Origin: an uncultured Oscillospiraceae bacterium
Lineage (GTDB): Bacteria > Bacillota > Clostridia > Oscillospirales > Oscillospiraceae
DNA length: 10,236 nt
Reading direction: 5' to 3'
NCBI GenBank assembly: GCA_934565615.1
Contig: CAKTIH010000084.1
Location: 1 to 10,236 of the forward strand
The first letter of the stretch is position 1, and each line of letters begins with the position of its first letter. The notes under the pieces were generated by a model. The model saw only the letters and a list, made by a program, of their open reading frames with translations, searched no databases and was not told the DNA's origin. The position numbers and the translations under genes were made by a program. Below, piece by piece: positions 1-6,423 of the stretch.

Positions 1-97
1 CTTCCGGGTACATTTTTGCATGATTAAATTCAGACGGACTTATGCTCCAACCGGAATTTAGTTTTTCTATTGAGTCAGTCCCCTGTGCCTTTTGCAT
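1..97 (-). CDS. Possible partial gene downstream of lysA, 5' part only
   Basis: An ATG at 95-97 follows the tandem TAA TAA stops that end lysA, and its frame stays open for 32 codons to the left edge. The peptide begins MQKAQGTDSIEKLNSGW and continues through a segment rich in Ser, Pro and Asn. The other two minus frames contain stops here. The only Shine-Dalgarno-like sequence is a weak GGATG inside the lysA end, so translation would depend on coupling to lysA. I recognise no family. The stretch is more AT-rich than lysA, and 32 open codons can occur by chance, so this may be ordinary intergenic DNA. The gene, if real, continues beyond the window and would be co-transcribed with lysA, because no terminator hairpin is visible in these 100 bases. 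Confidence 0.33.
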   Translation of the reverse strand, partial: MQKAQGTDSIEKLNSGWSISPSEFNHAKMYPE

Positions 98-100
98 TTA

Positions 101-1393
101 TTACACATCCATGCTCACGATATCGTCGAGCGTCTCGCGGCGGACGGCAAGGTAGTCGCCCCTCTCGCCGAGCATTACGATCGGCGGGCGCGGAACGCGG
201 TTATAGTTCGAGGCCATGGAATAGTTATACGCGCCGGTGGTGCATACGGCGACGAGGTCGCCGCGCTTTATCTCCGAGTTCAAACTGACCTTGGGCTGGA
301 TGATATCGCCGCTTTCGCAACAGCGGCCGACGAGGTCAAAGATCTCCGTTTTCCGCGGAGCCGTGACATCGAGCACGGTATACTTCGAGCCATAGAGAGC
401 GTAACGCGGGTTATCTGTCATGCCGCCGTCTACCGCGACATAGCTTTTATAGCCCGGTATCCGCTTGACGGAGCTGACGGTATAGAGCGTCATGCCCGCG
501 TCAGCGACGATGCTGCGCCCCGGCTCCATGAGGATCACGGGCACGGGGTAAGAGAGCTTTTCGGCAAGCACCCTGATATACTCCCCAAGGGCCTTGATCC
601 TTGCGGGGATATCGACATGCTTATCGCTTTCAAGGTAGCGCACGCCGTAGCCGCCGCCGAGGTTAAGTTCGGGCAGCGTCACGCCGTAAGCGTCCCGTAT
701 TTCCGCCATGAAGGAGAGCATTATATCCGCAGTGCGCTCATAGACGTCCTCGTCGAAAACCTGCGAGCCGACATGGCAGTGCAGCCCGCGCAGCTCAAGA
801 TTCTCCTGACGCAGGGCATCACTCACAAACGCCTTGGCCTGCCCCGTCTCGATCGCGACGCCGAACTTGGAGTCGACCTTGCCGGTGCTCACAGCGTCAT
901 AGGTGTGCGGGTCTATGCCGGGGGTAACACGCAGCAGCACACGCTGGCGGATACCGGCGCGGCCCGCTTCGCGGTTCACGGCGTGCAGCTCCTCAACATT
1001 ATCTACAACGAAGCAGCCAACGCCCGATGCGACGGCATAGCTAATTTCACTGTCGGTCTTGCTGCTGCCGTGGAAGTATAGCCTATCCATGGGGAAGCCG
1101 GCCTTCAGCGCCGTGCGTATCTCACCCGCGGAAACGACGTCGGCACTCAGCCCCTCCTCGGCGACTATCTCATACATCCGTTTGAAGGACGCCGCCTTGC
1201 TCGCGTAAAGCACCTTGCCGTGCTCCCCGAAAGCGTCCTTGAACGCGTCGAGGTACATGCGGCAATTGTCCCTGATGCGCCCCTCGTCCATGAGATACAG
1301 CGGGGTGCCGTATTTTTCCGCTAATTTTGCAGTGTCCTGACCGGCAAAGCGTAGCACGCCGCCGGGGTCTCTGCTGATATTTCCGCTGAGCAT
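101..1393 (-). CDS. lysA: Diaminopimelate decarboxylase
   Basis: This PLP enzyme converts meso-2,6-diaminopimelate to L-lysine and CO2, the last step of lysine synthesis, in the cytoplasm. The 430-residue product matches the usual family length of about 420. It has an N-terminal alanine-racemase-like barrel followed by a C-terminal beta domain. Visible landmarks are the PLP lysine K66 in YASKA, HCHVGSQ at 205-211, the phosphate-binding GGGYG at 246-250, EPGRS at 290-294, CESGD at 359-363 (the residues completing the partner active site in the dimer) and GAYNYSMAS near 387-395. I chose the ATG at 1391-1393 because AAGGAAG lies about 8 bases upstream. The longer frame to 1450 would start inside the promoter -35 box. 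The gene has its own promoter at 1422-1450. No lysine riboswitch fits in the short leader of about 20 nt. Confidence 0.96.
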   Translation of the reverse strand: MLSGNISRDPGGVLRFAGQDTAKLAEKYGTPLYLMDEGRIRDNCRMYLDAFKDAFGEHGKVLYASKAASFKRMYEIVAEEGLSADVVSAGEIRTALKAGFPMDRLYFHGSSKTDSEISYAVASGVGCFVVDNVEELHAVNREAGRAGIRQRVLLRVTPGIDPHTYDAVSTGKVDSKFGVAIETGQAKAFVSDALRQENLELRGLHCHVGSQVFDEDVYERTADIMLSFMAEIRDAYGVTLPELNLGGGYGVRYLESDKHVDIPARIKALGEYIRVLAEKLSYPVPVILMEPGRSIVADAGMTLYTVSSVKRIPGYKSYVAVDGGMTDNPRYALYGSKYTVLDVTAPRKTEIFDLVGRCCESGDIIQPKVSLNSEIKRGDLVAVCTTGAYNYSMASNYNRVPRPPIVMLGERGDYLAVRRETLDDIVSMDV

Positions 1394-1421
1394 AGAACAA
1401 CACTTCCTTTTTATGCGTGTC

Positions 1422-1450
1422 ATTTTAGCATTACGCATTTGCGGTGTCAA
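1422..1450 (-). promoter_or_regulatory. Sigma-A promoter of lysA
   Basis: Read on the minus strand, a perfect TTGACA (-35, 1445-1450) is followed by a 17-base spacer and TAAAAT (-10, 1422-1427, five of six consensus). Transcription should start near 1415, giving a leader of about 20 nt that carries the AAGGAAG ribosome binding site. This placement excludes the upstream start codon at 1450. Confidence 0.8.
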
Positions 1451-1459
1451 TCATTTAAA

Positions 1460-1490
1460 TACCACGTACCGAAAAAATCGGTACGTGGTA
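1460..1490 (-). terminator. Perfect 13-bp hairpin ending the small membrane-protein gene
   Basis: The arms 1460-1472 and 1478-1490 (TACCACGTACCGA and its exact complement) enclose a 5-base loop. On the minus strand the hairpin lies 8 bases past the stop of the 1499-1849 gene and is followed by TTTAAAT, a weak U-tract. It lies directly upstream of the lysA -35 box. An intrinsic terminator is the likeliest role. Because the U-tract is poor, an operator for lysA is a possible alternative. Confidence 0.65.
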
Positions 1491-1498
1491 AGATGCAC

Positions 1499-1849
1499 TT
1501 ATCTGTTCTGCTTTTTCTGCTCGGCCTTCAGTTCGGCGATCTCCTCCTGAAGCTCCTCATTCTGCTTCTGGAGCGCGTCGAGCTTTTTGTTCACCGCGTT
1601 AAGCTGCTTTTTAAGCTCCCCGGCGACGATGCCCTTATAGAATCTGTACTTCCCGGCAAGGCTGATAACGCTTGTTGCGAGCACCACTCCGCCGGCGACG
1701 GTCGCGGCCTTCTTCGCGTCGATGTTCTTTATCGCCTGCATCGCGGCGCGGCCGGCTATCCCCTTCGGGGCGACAAGGCTCAGGGCATTGGTCTTCTCCT
1801 GCTTTGACTGATGCGGCAGCAGCGCGGTATGCTTTGATCTTTTTCTCAT
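1499..1849 (-). CDS. Small membrane-anchored coiled-coil protein, unknown function
   Basis: The product is 116 residues and I do not recognise its family. The N-terminal half (about 1-50) is basic and looks disordered or cytosolic. One hydrophobic segment at about 53-69 (ATVAGGVVLATSVISLAGK) could span the membrane or lie on it. The last 40 residues (about 76-116) form a strongly predicted coiled coil, with heptad leucines in a Lys/Glu/Gln background (LNAVNKKLDALQKQNEELQ and onward). Start choice is supported by AAAGGGGAAG ending 4 bases before the ATG. The gene has its own promoter and a hairpin at its end, so it appears monocistronic. This layout recalls small membrane-associated scaffold or stress proteins, but no specific function can be given. 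Confidence 0.75.
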   Translation of the reverse strand: MRKRSKHTALLPHQSKQEKTNALSLVAPKGIAGRAAMQAIKNIDAKKAATVAGGVVLATSVISLAGKYRFYKGIVAGELKKQLNAVNKKLDALQKQNEELQEEIAELKAEQKKQNR

Positions 1850-1879
1850 GATACTTCCCCTTTCACCGTTAGTGATACT

Positions 1880-1908
1880 ATTATAGCGACTGTCTTTTCT
1901 CTTTGCAA
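1880..1908 (-). promoter_or_regulatory. Sigma-A promoter of the small coiled-coil gene
   Basis: On the minus strand TTGCAA (1903-1908, four of six consensus), a 17-base spacer and a perfect TATAAT (1880-1885) precede the gene. The predicted start near 1873 leaves a leader of about 25 nt containing the AAAGGGGAAG ribosome binding site. Confidence 0.7.
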
Positions 1909-1914
1909 GTATGT

Positions 1915-1945
1915 AAATACGACGGAGCTATGCCCCGTCGTATTT
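1915..1945 (-). terminator. Hairpin terminating the ABC importer operon
   Basis: The arms AAATACGACGG (1915-1925) and CCGTCGTATTT (1935-1945) are exact complements around a 9-base loop. The hairpin lies about 17 bases beyond the stop of the last importer gene in the transcribed direction. The AT end of the stem provides U-rich 3' ends on both strands, and the plus-strand tract is TTTTT, so it could stop RNA from either side. It lies just upstream of the next promoter. Confidence 0.75.
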
Positions 1946-1961
1946 TTAATGCTTATTCTTT

Positions 1962-2453
1962 TCAGCCTGCGGCAGCTTCGTCCGTGGAGGGTTCGTCCAT
2001 GGTGATGCCGAACTCGTCGGTGACGACCTCTTCATCGACCGTCTCTTCCGGAGCGGTGGAGATGAACTCGGTCATATACGCGTCCTCGCCAAGGCCCGCC
2101 ATCAGGCCGGGGATATTGACGATGAGTCCGTCCTTGTCATAGGGCAGCTTAATGGAGTAGGTATAGCTCTCCTCGCTGCCGCCCTTTTCCTGAGTGACGA
2201 CAAGATCCATGGAGAAGTTCGCACCGATGCAGGTGGAAGCGCCGCGCTCCTTGTCATAGAGCTTCGCGATGCGCTCACCGCCGACATAGACCTCGACCTT
2301 ATACGGCGTGTCGTAGGTCGTGCCGTTATACTCGAGCTTCTTGTTGTCGATATACACGGTGTGGCCGCGGCCGAGGAAGTACATCAGCACTGCCAGCGCC
2401 ACGAAGAAAACAACGGTAATGATCCTTATAAGGAGGGTTTTTGTCTTGTTCAT
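1962..2453 (-). CDS. Membrane-anchored accessory protein of the importer (DUF6672-like)
   Basis: The protein has 163 residues. A short basic N-terminus (MNKTKTLLIR) leads into one membrane helix at about 9-28. A predicted extracytoplasmic beta-rich domain follows (about 30-125), containing YIDNKKLEYNGTTYDTPYKV and VYVGGERIAKLYDKERG. The last 30 residues form an acidic, probably disordered tail. There is no lipobox, so it should stay anchored by its helix. It is the last gene of the importer operon, and its ATG overlaps the stop of the upstream permease (ATGA), with GAGGAGG inside that gene's end serving as ribosome binding site. From memory it resembles DUF6672 proteins found beside such permeases, but I could not check this. 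The context suggests a permease partner or a folding or gating subunit rather than a solute-binding protein. Confidence 0.85.
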   Translation of the reverse strand: MNKTKTLLIRIITVVFFVALAVLMYFLGRGHTVYIDNKKLEYNGTTYDTPYKVEVYVGGERIAKLYDKERGASTCIGANFSMDLVVTQEKGGSEESYTYSIKLPYDKDGLIVNIPGLMAGLGEDAYMTEFISTAPEETVDEEVVTDEFGITMDEPSTDEAAAG

Positions 2454-3589
2454 TTCGTCTCCTCCTCAAGCTGTTCCCGCGCTAACTGCTGGCCAAGCTG
2501 GCTCTTCTGCTTGCGCTTCTTCGTCTCATACATGATGAGCGCGACAGTGATGACCGCATAGGACACGAACACGCGGAAGTATTCGCCGATCATCGAGTCC
2601 CCGGTTATCTTCGCACCGGCAGAGGGCGCGACAATGAACATCGTATGGAACAGGATGACGCCGAGGAACACATTGCCGATCGAGGCCTTGTCAACGGACG
2701 CGCCGCCGACGAGCAGAGCCGCGATGCAGAACATGCCGATCTGCGAGTGCGAGGAGTAGGTAGCGATATTGCCCATGTTCTGGAGGTAGATTATCATGCC
2801 GAAGCCGGAGAACACGGTGGACATGACGATGGAGATTATCCTCGTGCGCTCGACCTTGATACCGGCGTCACGCGCGACCTCCATGTCCTGACCGACAGCG
2901 CGCATGTCCTGACCGAGCTTGGTCTTTCTGAACCAGACGATGAACAGGCAGAACAGCGCAATGATGATAAAGGTGAGCACGGGGATCTTGACGCCGCCGA
3001 TGTTCACGGCGAGCAGGTTATCTACGCACTGGCGCATGTTCAGCAGCGACACGGTGTTCCTGATGCCGTAGCCGCGGGGCAGCTTGAGCGAGAAGTGCTT
3101 GATGGGGATGATGGAACCCATCATGTACAGCACGATAAGCTGGTACACGCCGTTTATGAAGAAGCTGATGATATAGCTGGTTATCATTTCTCTGCCCTTG
3201 GACATGTTGAGGAGCTTGCCGCAGAGCATGCCGAGGAGGACGGAGAACGGCACGGACAGGATCATCGCCAGCACGACGCCGGGGATGCCCCACACCTGCC
3301 AGTCGGCAACGAAGATCAGCGCGATCTCACCGGCCATTGCGCCGAGGGTCATACCGAAGTTAAGACCCATACCGGCCATGATCGGGAAGAGCAGGCAGAG
3401 GATAAGGAAGATGTTTCTGCCCATACGGGTGACGATCTCATTTATAAGATAGCCGACCGAGAAGCCGGAGATAGGGATGCAGACAATGCATATAAGCACG
3501 AACATGAGCGGCACAGAGTTGTTCTGCACAAAGCTCAGAGCTCTCTTACCGAAGGGGACGGCTTCCTTGTTTACGTTTTTATTTTTCAT
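2450..3589 (-). CDS. ABC importer permease, RbsC/BPD_transp_2 type, subunit 2
   Basis: This 379-residue integral membrane protein should form half of the transmembrane channel. Hydrophobic helices begin at about 27 and recur to about 354. The family landmarks are GMGLNFGMTLGAMAG (73-87), AVGQDMEVARDAGI (231-244), the cytoplasmic loop expected to contact the ATPase, and VGGASVDKASIGNV (294-307). The C-terminal 25 residues are highly charged and cytosolic. It is a clear paralogue of the neighbouring permease: the AVG and GGASV motifs fall at the same residue numbers in both, which suggests a heterodimeric channel. The ATG overlaps the upstream stop by 4 bases (ATGA), with GGAGGG 6 bases before it, so translation is probably coupled. 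Family assignment is secure, but the substrate is unknown. Confidence 0.92.
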   Translation of the reverse strand: MKNKNVNKEAVPFGKRALSFVQNNSVPLMFVLICIVCIPISGFSVGYLINEIVTRMGRNIFLILCLLFPIMAGMGLNFGMTLGAMAGEIALIFVADWQVWGIPGVVLAMILSVPFSVLLGMLCGKLLNMSKGREMITSYIISFFINGVYQLIVLYMMGSIIPIKHFSLKLPRGYGIRNTVSLLNMRQCVDNLLAVNIGGVKIPVLTFIIIALFCLFIVWFRKTKLGQDMRAVGQDMEVARDAGIKVERTRIISIVMSTVFSGFGMIIYLQNMGNIATYSSHSQIGMFCIAALLVGGASVDKASIGNVFLGVILFHTMFIVAPSAGAKITGDSMIGEYFRVFVSYAVITVALIMYETKKRKQKSQLGQQLAREQLEEETK

Positions 3590-4662
3590 TTCGAGCCCTC
3601 CGTTTTTCTGGTAAGAGCGTAGAGGATCATACCGTTGGAGATTATGATACGGATGACCTCGCTCATGTCCATGTGGATCATGGAGTTCATGACGGTCGGC
3701 GTCATGGTGACAATGCCCTGAAACAGGAAGGTACCGATGATGACATTCGCGATGGACGCCTTGTTGACCGACGCACCGCCGATAAGGATAGCAGAGACGG
3801 CGGGCAGCGCCATGTAGAAGGGCGCGGTATATATCTGGATGAAGCCGAAGCCCTGCTCATAGACGAGGATGCCGACAGCGGCAAGCCAGGTGCTCATGAT
3901 GACGGAGAGCATACGCATCTTGTCGACATTGACGCCCGCGGCCTTTGCAAAGGTCGGGTTCGAGCCGACGGCGGTCATGGCGGTGCCGGTCTTGGTGTGG
4001 AGGAAAGCCCACATCAGGAAGGCCAGCAGCGCGAAGAACAGCAGAGTGCCGGTCGGGATGGAGAGGTTGCCGATGTTGATCTGAAGGAAGTTTGCAAGCA
4101 CCTTGTCATAGAAGCCTTCGAGGGAGATCGTGGTCCTCAGACCCTTGCCGGCAAAGCCCCAGACCATCGTCGGGCTTTTATACGGCAGCAGCAGCCACAT
4201 CATGCACATGAAGGAGACGGACGAGAAACCTACGTAGGTCGCGATCATCATTTCGCCGCCCTTGATCTTGTTGAGCAGCCAGCCGTAGCCCGCGCCGAGA
4301 ATCAGGGCAAAGGGAGTGGCGATAACGATGGCCATGACAAAGCTCATGGGACCGGTGAAACCGAACTCGATAGAGAGCGTCGCGCCGAGAAGGCCGGAAA
4401 TTATGCCGAGCGGCAGACCGAAATTGAGGCCGCAGCCAGAGTGGATCATCGGCACCATCGCGAGAACAAGGATCGCGTTCCAGCTGAAGCGGTTAACTGT
4501 GTTGGTGATCTGGGTTGCAAAGTCCGCGCCGACGAAGGGGGCGGCGATAAACAGGAGCAGGAGGAAGCCCGCGATGATGAGTCTCGGCAGGCCGAAGGAA
4601 TTGACAGCAGCTTTGAGCCTGTCCATGAATGTGGCGTTCTCGCCGGATAATTGTCTGTTCAT
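3586..4662 (-). CDS. ABC importer permease, RbsC/BPD_transp_2 type, subunit 1
   Basis: This 358-residue membrane protein is the other half of the predicted channel. The first helix (about 28-46) follows a charged N-terminus. Motifs include SGCGLNFGLPLGIISG (75-90), AVGSNPTFAKAAGVNVDK (231-248) and IGGASVNKASIANVIIG (294-310). The first and last of these are typical of permeases for ribose, galactose, autoinducer-2 and nucleosides. The gene starts 9 bases after the ATPase stop, with GAGGTGGAAGG immediately before the ATG, and it overlaps the second permease gene by 4 bases. Two different permease genes, rather than one forming a homodimer, resembles the nucleoside or AI-2 importers more than ribose RbsC. 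That comparison does not establish the substrate. Confidence 0.92.
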   Translation of the reverse strand: MNRQLSGENATFMDRLKAAVNSFGLPRLIIAGFLLLLFIAAPFVGADFATQITNTVNRFSWNAILVLAMVPMIHSGCGLNFGLPLGIISGLLGATLSIEFGFTGPMSFVMAIVIATPFALILGAGYGWLLNKIKGGEMMIATYVGFSSVSFMCMMWLLLPYKSPTMVWGFAGKGLRTTISLEGFYDKVLANFLQINIGNLSIPTGTLLFFALLAFLMWAFLHTKTGTAMTAVGSNPTFAKAAGVNVDKMRMLSVIMSTWLAAVGILVYEQGFGFIQIYTAPFYMALPAVSAILIGGASVNKASIANVIIGTFLFQGIVTMTPTVMNSMIHMDMSEVIRIIISNGMILYALTRKTEGSK

Positions 4663-4671
4663 CCTTCCACC

Positions 4672-6261
4672 TCACTTTACCTGACTGACCATGAGCATGC
4701 CGAAGTCCTCGGAGGAATCCGAAGCGGGGAGTATGCCCGCGATACGGCCGCCGGACACGATGGCGATACGGTCGCACACCTGACGCAGCTCCTCAAGTTC
4801 GGAGGAGATCATGACGACGGTGACGCCGGACTCACGGTTGAATTTCTTGAGCGCTTCGAGCACCAGCGACTTTGCGCCGACGTCGATACCGCGCGTAGGC
4901 TCGGAAACGAAGAGGAACTTCGGTTCAAGAGCAAAGGCTTTGGCAAGGCAGATCTTCTGCTGGTTGCCGCCGGAGAGCTCGCGCGCCTTCTGCTTGGAGC
5001 CGGTGCACTTGACCATAAGCTCTTCTATGTATTTATCGGTGACTTCGCCGATGGCCTTTTCGTCTCTCCACTTGATGAGCCCGCCGAGGAGCTTCTTGAG
5101 GAACTTATCCTGCACCTGCATTGCAGGGAAGGCAACGTTCCATTCAAGCGTTTCATCGAGCAGGAGGCCGACGCCGCGCCTGTCCTCAGAGACGAAGGCG
5201 ATGTTCGCATCAAGGCAGCTGCGCGGGCTGTTGAGGGGAATGGGCTTGCCCTCGAACTCGACGGTGCCGCCGGCTTCGTACAGACCCATGACGCCGTTGG
5301 GGATGCCGAGCTTGCCCTGGCCGGCAAGGCCGCCGATGCCGAGGATCTCGCCCTCCTTGATGTCAAGGTCGACGTTGCGGACTATTTCGCCGGGCATGTC
5401 GACCCAGAGCTTGCGTATGCTCATGATGGTCTTTGCATCCGGCAGGGTCCTTATATCATTATTGGCGGCGCTGCTTACATTGCGGCCGACCATCCATTTC
5501 GTGATATCGGAGACGTTGGTGTCCTTCGCGGGGACGTTCTTGACAACGTAGCCGTCGCGCATGACAACAACGGTATCGCACACGGACAGGATCTCATGCA
5601 GTCTGTGCGTGATGAAAATAACGGCGATGCCCTTCTCGGACATGCTTCTTATGGAATCGAGCAGAGCTTCCGCTTCCTTCTCGGTGAGGACAGCGGTAGG
5701 CTCATCAAGGATGAGGAGCTTGAGATTGTCCTTTGAAAGCTCGCGGGCGATCTCGGTAAACTGCTTGTGGCCGACAGGCATATCGTTTATGACCATGCTG
5801 CGGTCAATGGAAAAGCCCATCTTGTCGATCGCGGCCGCGGCGCGGCCGTTCATCTCATTATAATCAAGGGTGTCCAGACGTTCGCCGAACACCTGAGAAA
5901 GCACATTTGTTTTCTTGGGTTCTCTGTTGAGAAGGATATTCTCGGTCGCGGTAAAGCCGGGGATCAGCGAGAACTCCTGATGCACCATGCCGATACCGGC
6001 GGCAAGCGCGTCAAAGGGCGTGTTGAAGGTGACCTTCTCGCCGTTAACGAGAATGTCTCCGCCGTATCCGCCTGTTTCTCTGATGACGTCCATACCGAAG
6101 AGTATCTTCATCAGCGTGCTCTTACCGGCGCCGTTCTCACCGCAGAGGCCGAGCACCTCGCCGGGCATGAGCGTGAGGTTGATATCCGTCAGAACCTGGT
6201 TGCCGAAGAAGTCCTTCTTGATATTCTTCATCTCCAGCAATGGAGCATTGGCATTTATCAT
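4672..6261 (-). CDS. Sugar-type ABC importer ATPase with two nucleotide-binding domains
   Basis: This cytoplasmic 529-residue protein carries two fused ATPase domains in the RbsA/MglA manner and should power import through the two permeases encoded next to it. Domain 1 has Walker A GENGAGKST (41-49), Q-loop Q95, a non-canonical signature MPVGHKQ (161-167), Walker B LLILDEPT (182-189) and switch histidine H219. Domain 2 has a degenerate Walker A GLAGQGKL (311-318), a perfect signature LSGGNQQ (429-435), FLFVSEPTRGID (449-460) with Ser453 where the Walker B Asp normally sits, and MISSEL in place of the switch histidine. I prefer the ATG at 6259-6261. A TTG three codons upstream keeps the frame but has AGGA only 2 bases away, whereas AGGA lies about 10 bases from the ATG. 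Confidence 0.93.
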   Translation of the reverse strand: MINANAPLLEMKNIKKDFFGNQVLTDINLTLMPGEVLGLCGENGAGKSTLMKILFGMDVIRETGGYGGDILVNGEKVTFNTPFDALAAGIGMVHQEFSLIPGFTATENILLNREPKKTNVLSQVFGERLDTLDYNEMNGRAAAAIDKMGFSIDRSMVINDMPVGHKQFTEIARELSKDNLKLLILDEPTAVLTEKEAEALLDSIRSMSEKGIAVIFITHRLHEILSVCDTVVVMRDGYVVKNVPAKDTNVSDITKWMVGRNVSSAANNDIRTLPDAKTIMSIRKLWVDMPGEIVRNVDLDIKEGEILGIGGLAGQGKLGIPNGVMGLYEAGGTVEFEGKPIPLNSPRSCLDANIAFVSEDRRGVGLLLDETLEWNVAFPAMQVQDKFLKKLLGGLIKWRDEKAIGEVTDKYIEELMVKCTGSKQKARELSGGNQQKICLAKAFALEPKFLFVSEPTRGIDVGAKSLVLEALKKFNRESGVTVVMISSELEELRQVCDRIAIVSGGRIAGILPASDSSEDFGMLMVSQVK

Positions 6262-6423
6262 ATCTTTCAAATCCTAACTTAACCGGGAGATCACAGAAGC
6301 AGCGCCGCTTCCGCTGAGCGCTCCCGTCATTTTACGCAAGGGGCAGTCGATTCGCTGTCGGAATAAAAAATGAAACGTCGGGGGAGGATTTTTCCTCCCC
6401 CTTTGTTATAGACTTATGCTTTA
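6262..6423 (-). promoter_or_regulatory. Structured intergenic region between binding-protein and ATPase genes
   Basis: These 162 bases contain no convincing gene. Besides the 9-bp hairpin listed separately, there is a weaker inverted repeat GAAGC (6296-6300) / GCTTC (6307-6311). No promoter with both boxes is evident, so the downstream genes probably depend on read-through from the binding-protein promoter. Confidence 0.5.
6380..6401 (-). terminator. GC-rich hairpin after the binding-protein gene, probable partial terminator or RNA stabiliser
   Basis: GGGGGAGGA (6380-6388) and TCCTCCCCC (6393-6401) pair perfectly around a four-base loop. On the minus strand the hairpin lies about 20 bases past the tandem TAA stops of the binding-protein gene. 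The T-run (CATTTTTTA) starts only after another 8 bases, so it fits an inefficient terminator or an mRNA 3'-end protector. Hairpins here commonly let a binding protein be made in excess over its membrane subunits. Confidence 0.7.

Noticed and set aside
1..56. Inverted repeat TTCCGG (2-7) / CCGGAA (51-56) as an insertion-sequence end or terminator
   Set aside because: Only 6 bp with a 43-base gap, with no transposase and no target duplication visible.
92..1081. Long plus-strand open frame opposite lysA
   Set aside because: It is the antisense shadow of a clear PLP decarboxylase and has low-complexity composition. The minus frame carries all the family motifs.
1394..1459. Lysine riboswitch (L box) before lysA
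   Set aside because: The predicted leader is only about 20 nt, and the region upstream is promoter and hairpin, too short for the L-box fold.
2645..5736. Long plus-strand frames (about 325-361 codons) opposite the permeases and ATPase
   Set aside because: Their His/Asp/Glu/Gly-rich, repetitive products are what the reverse complement of GC-ending codons in membrane proteins gives. No ribosome binding sites or domains are visible.
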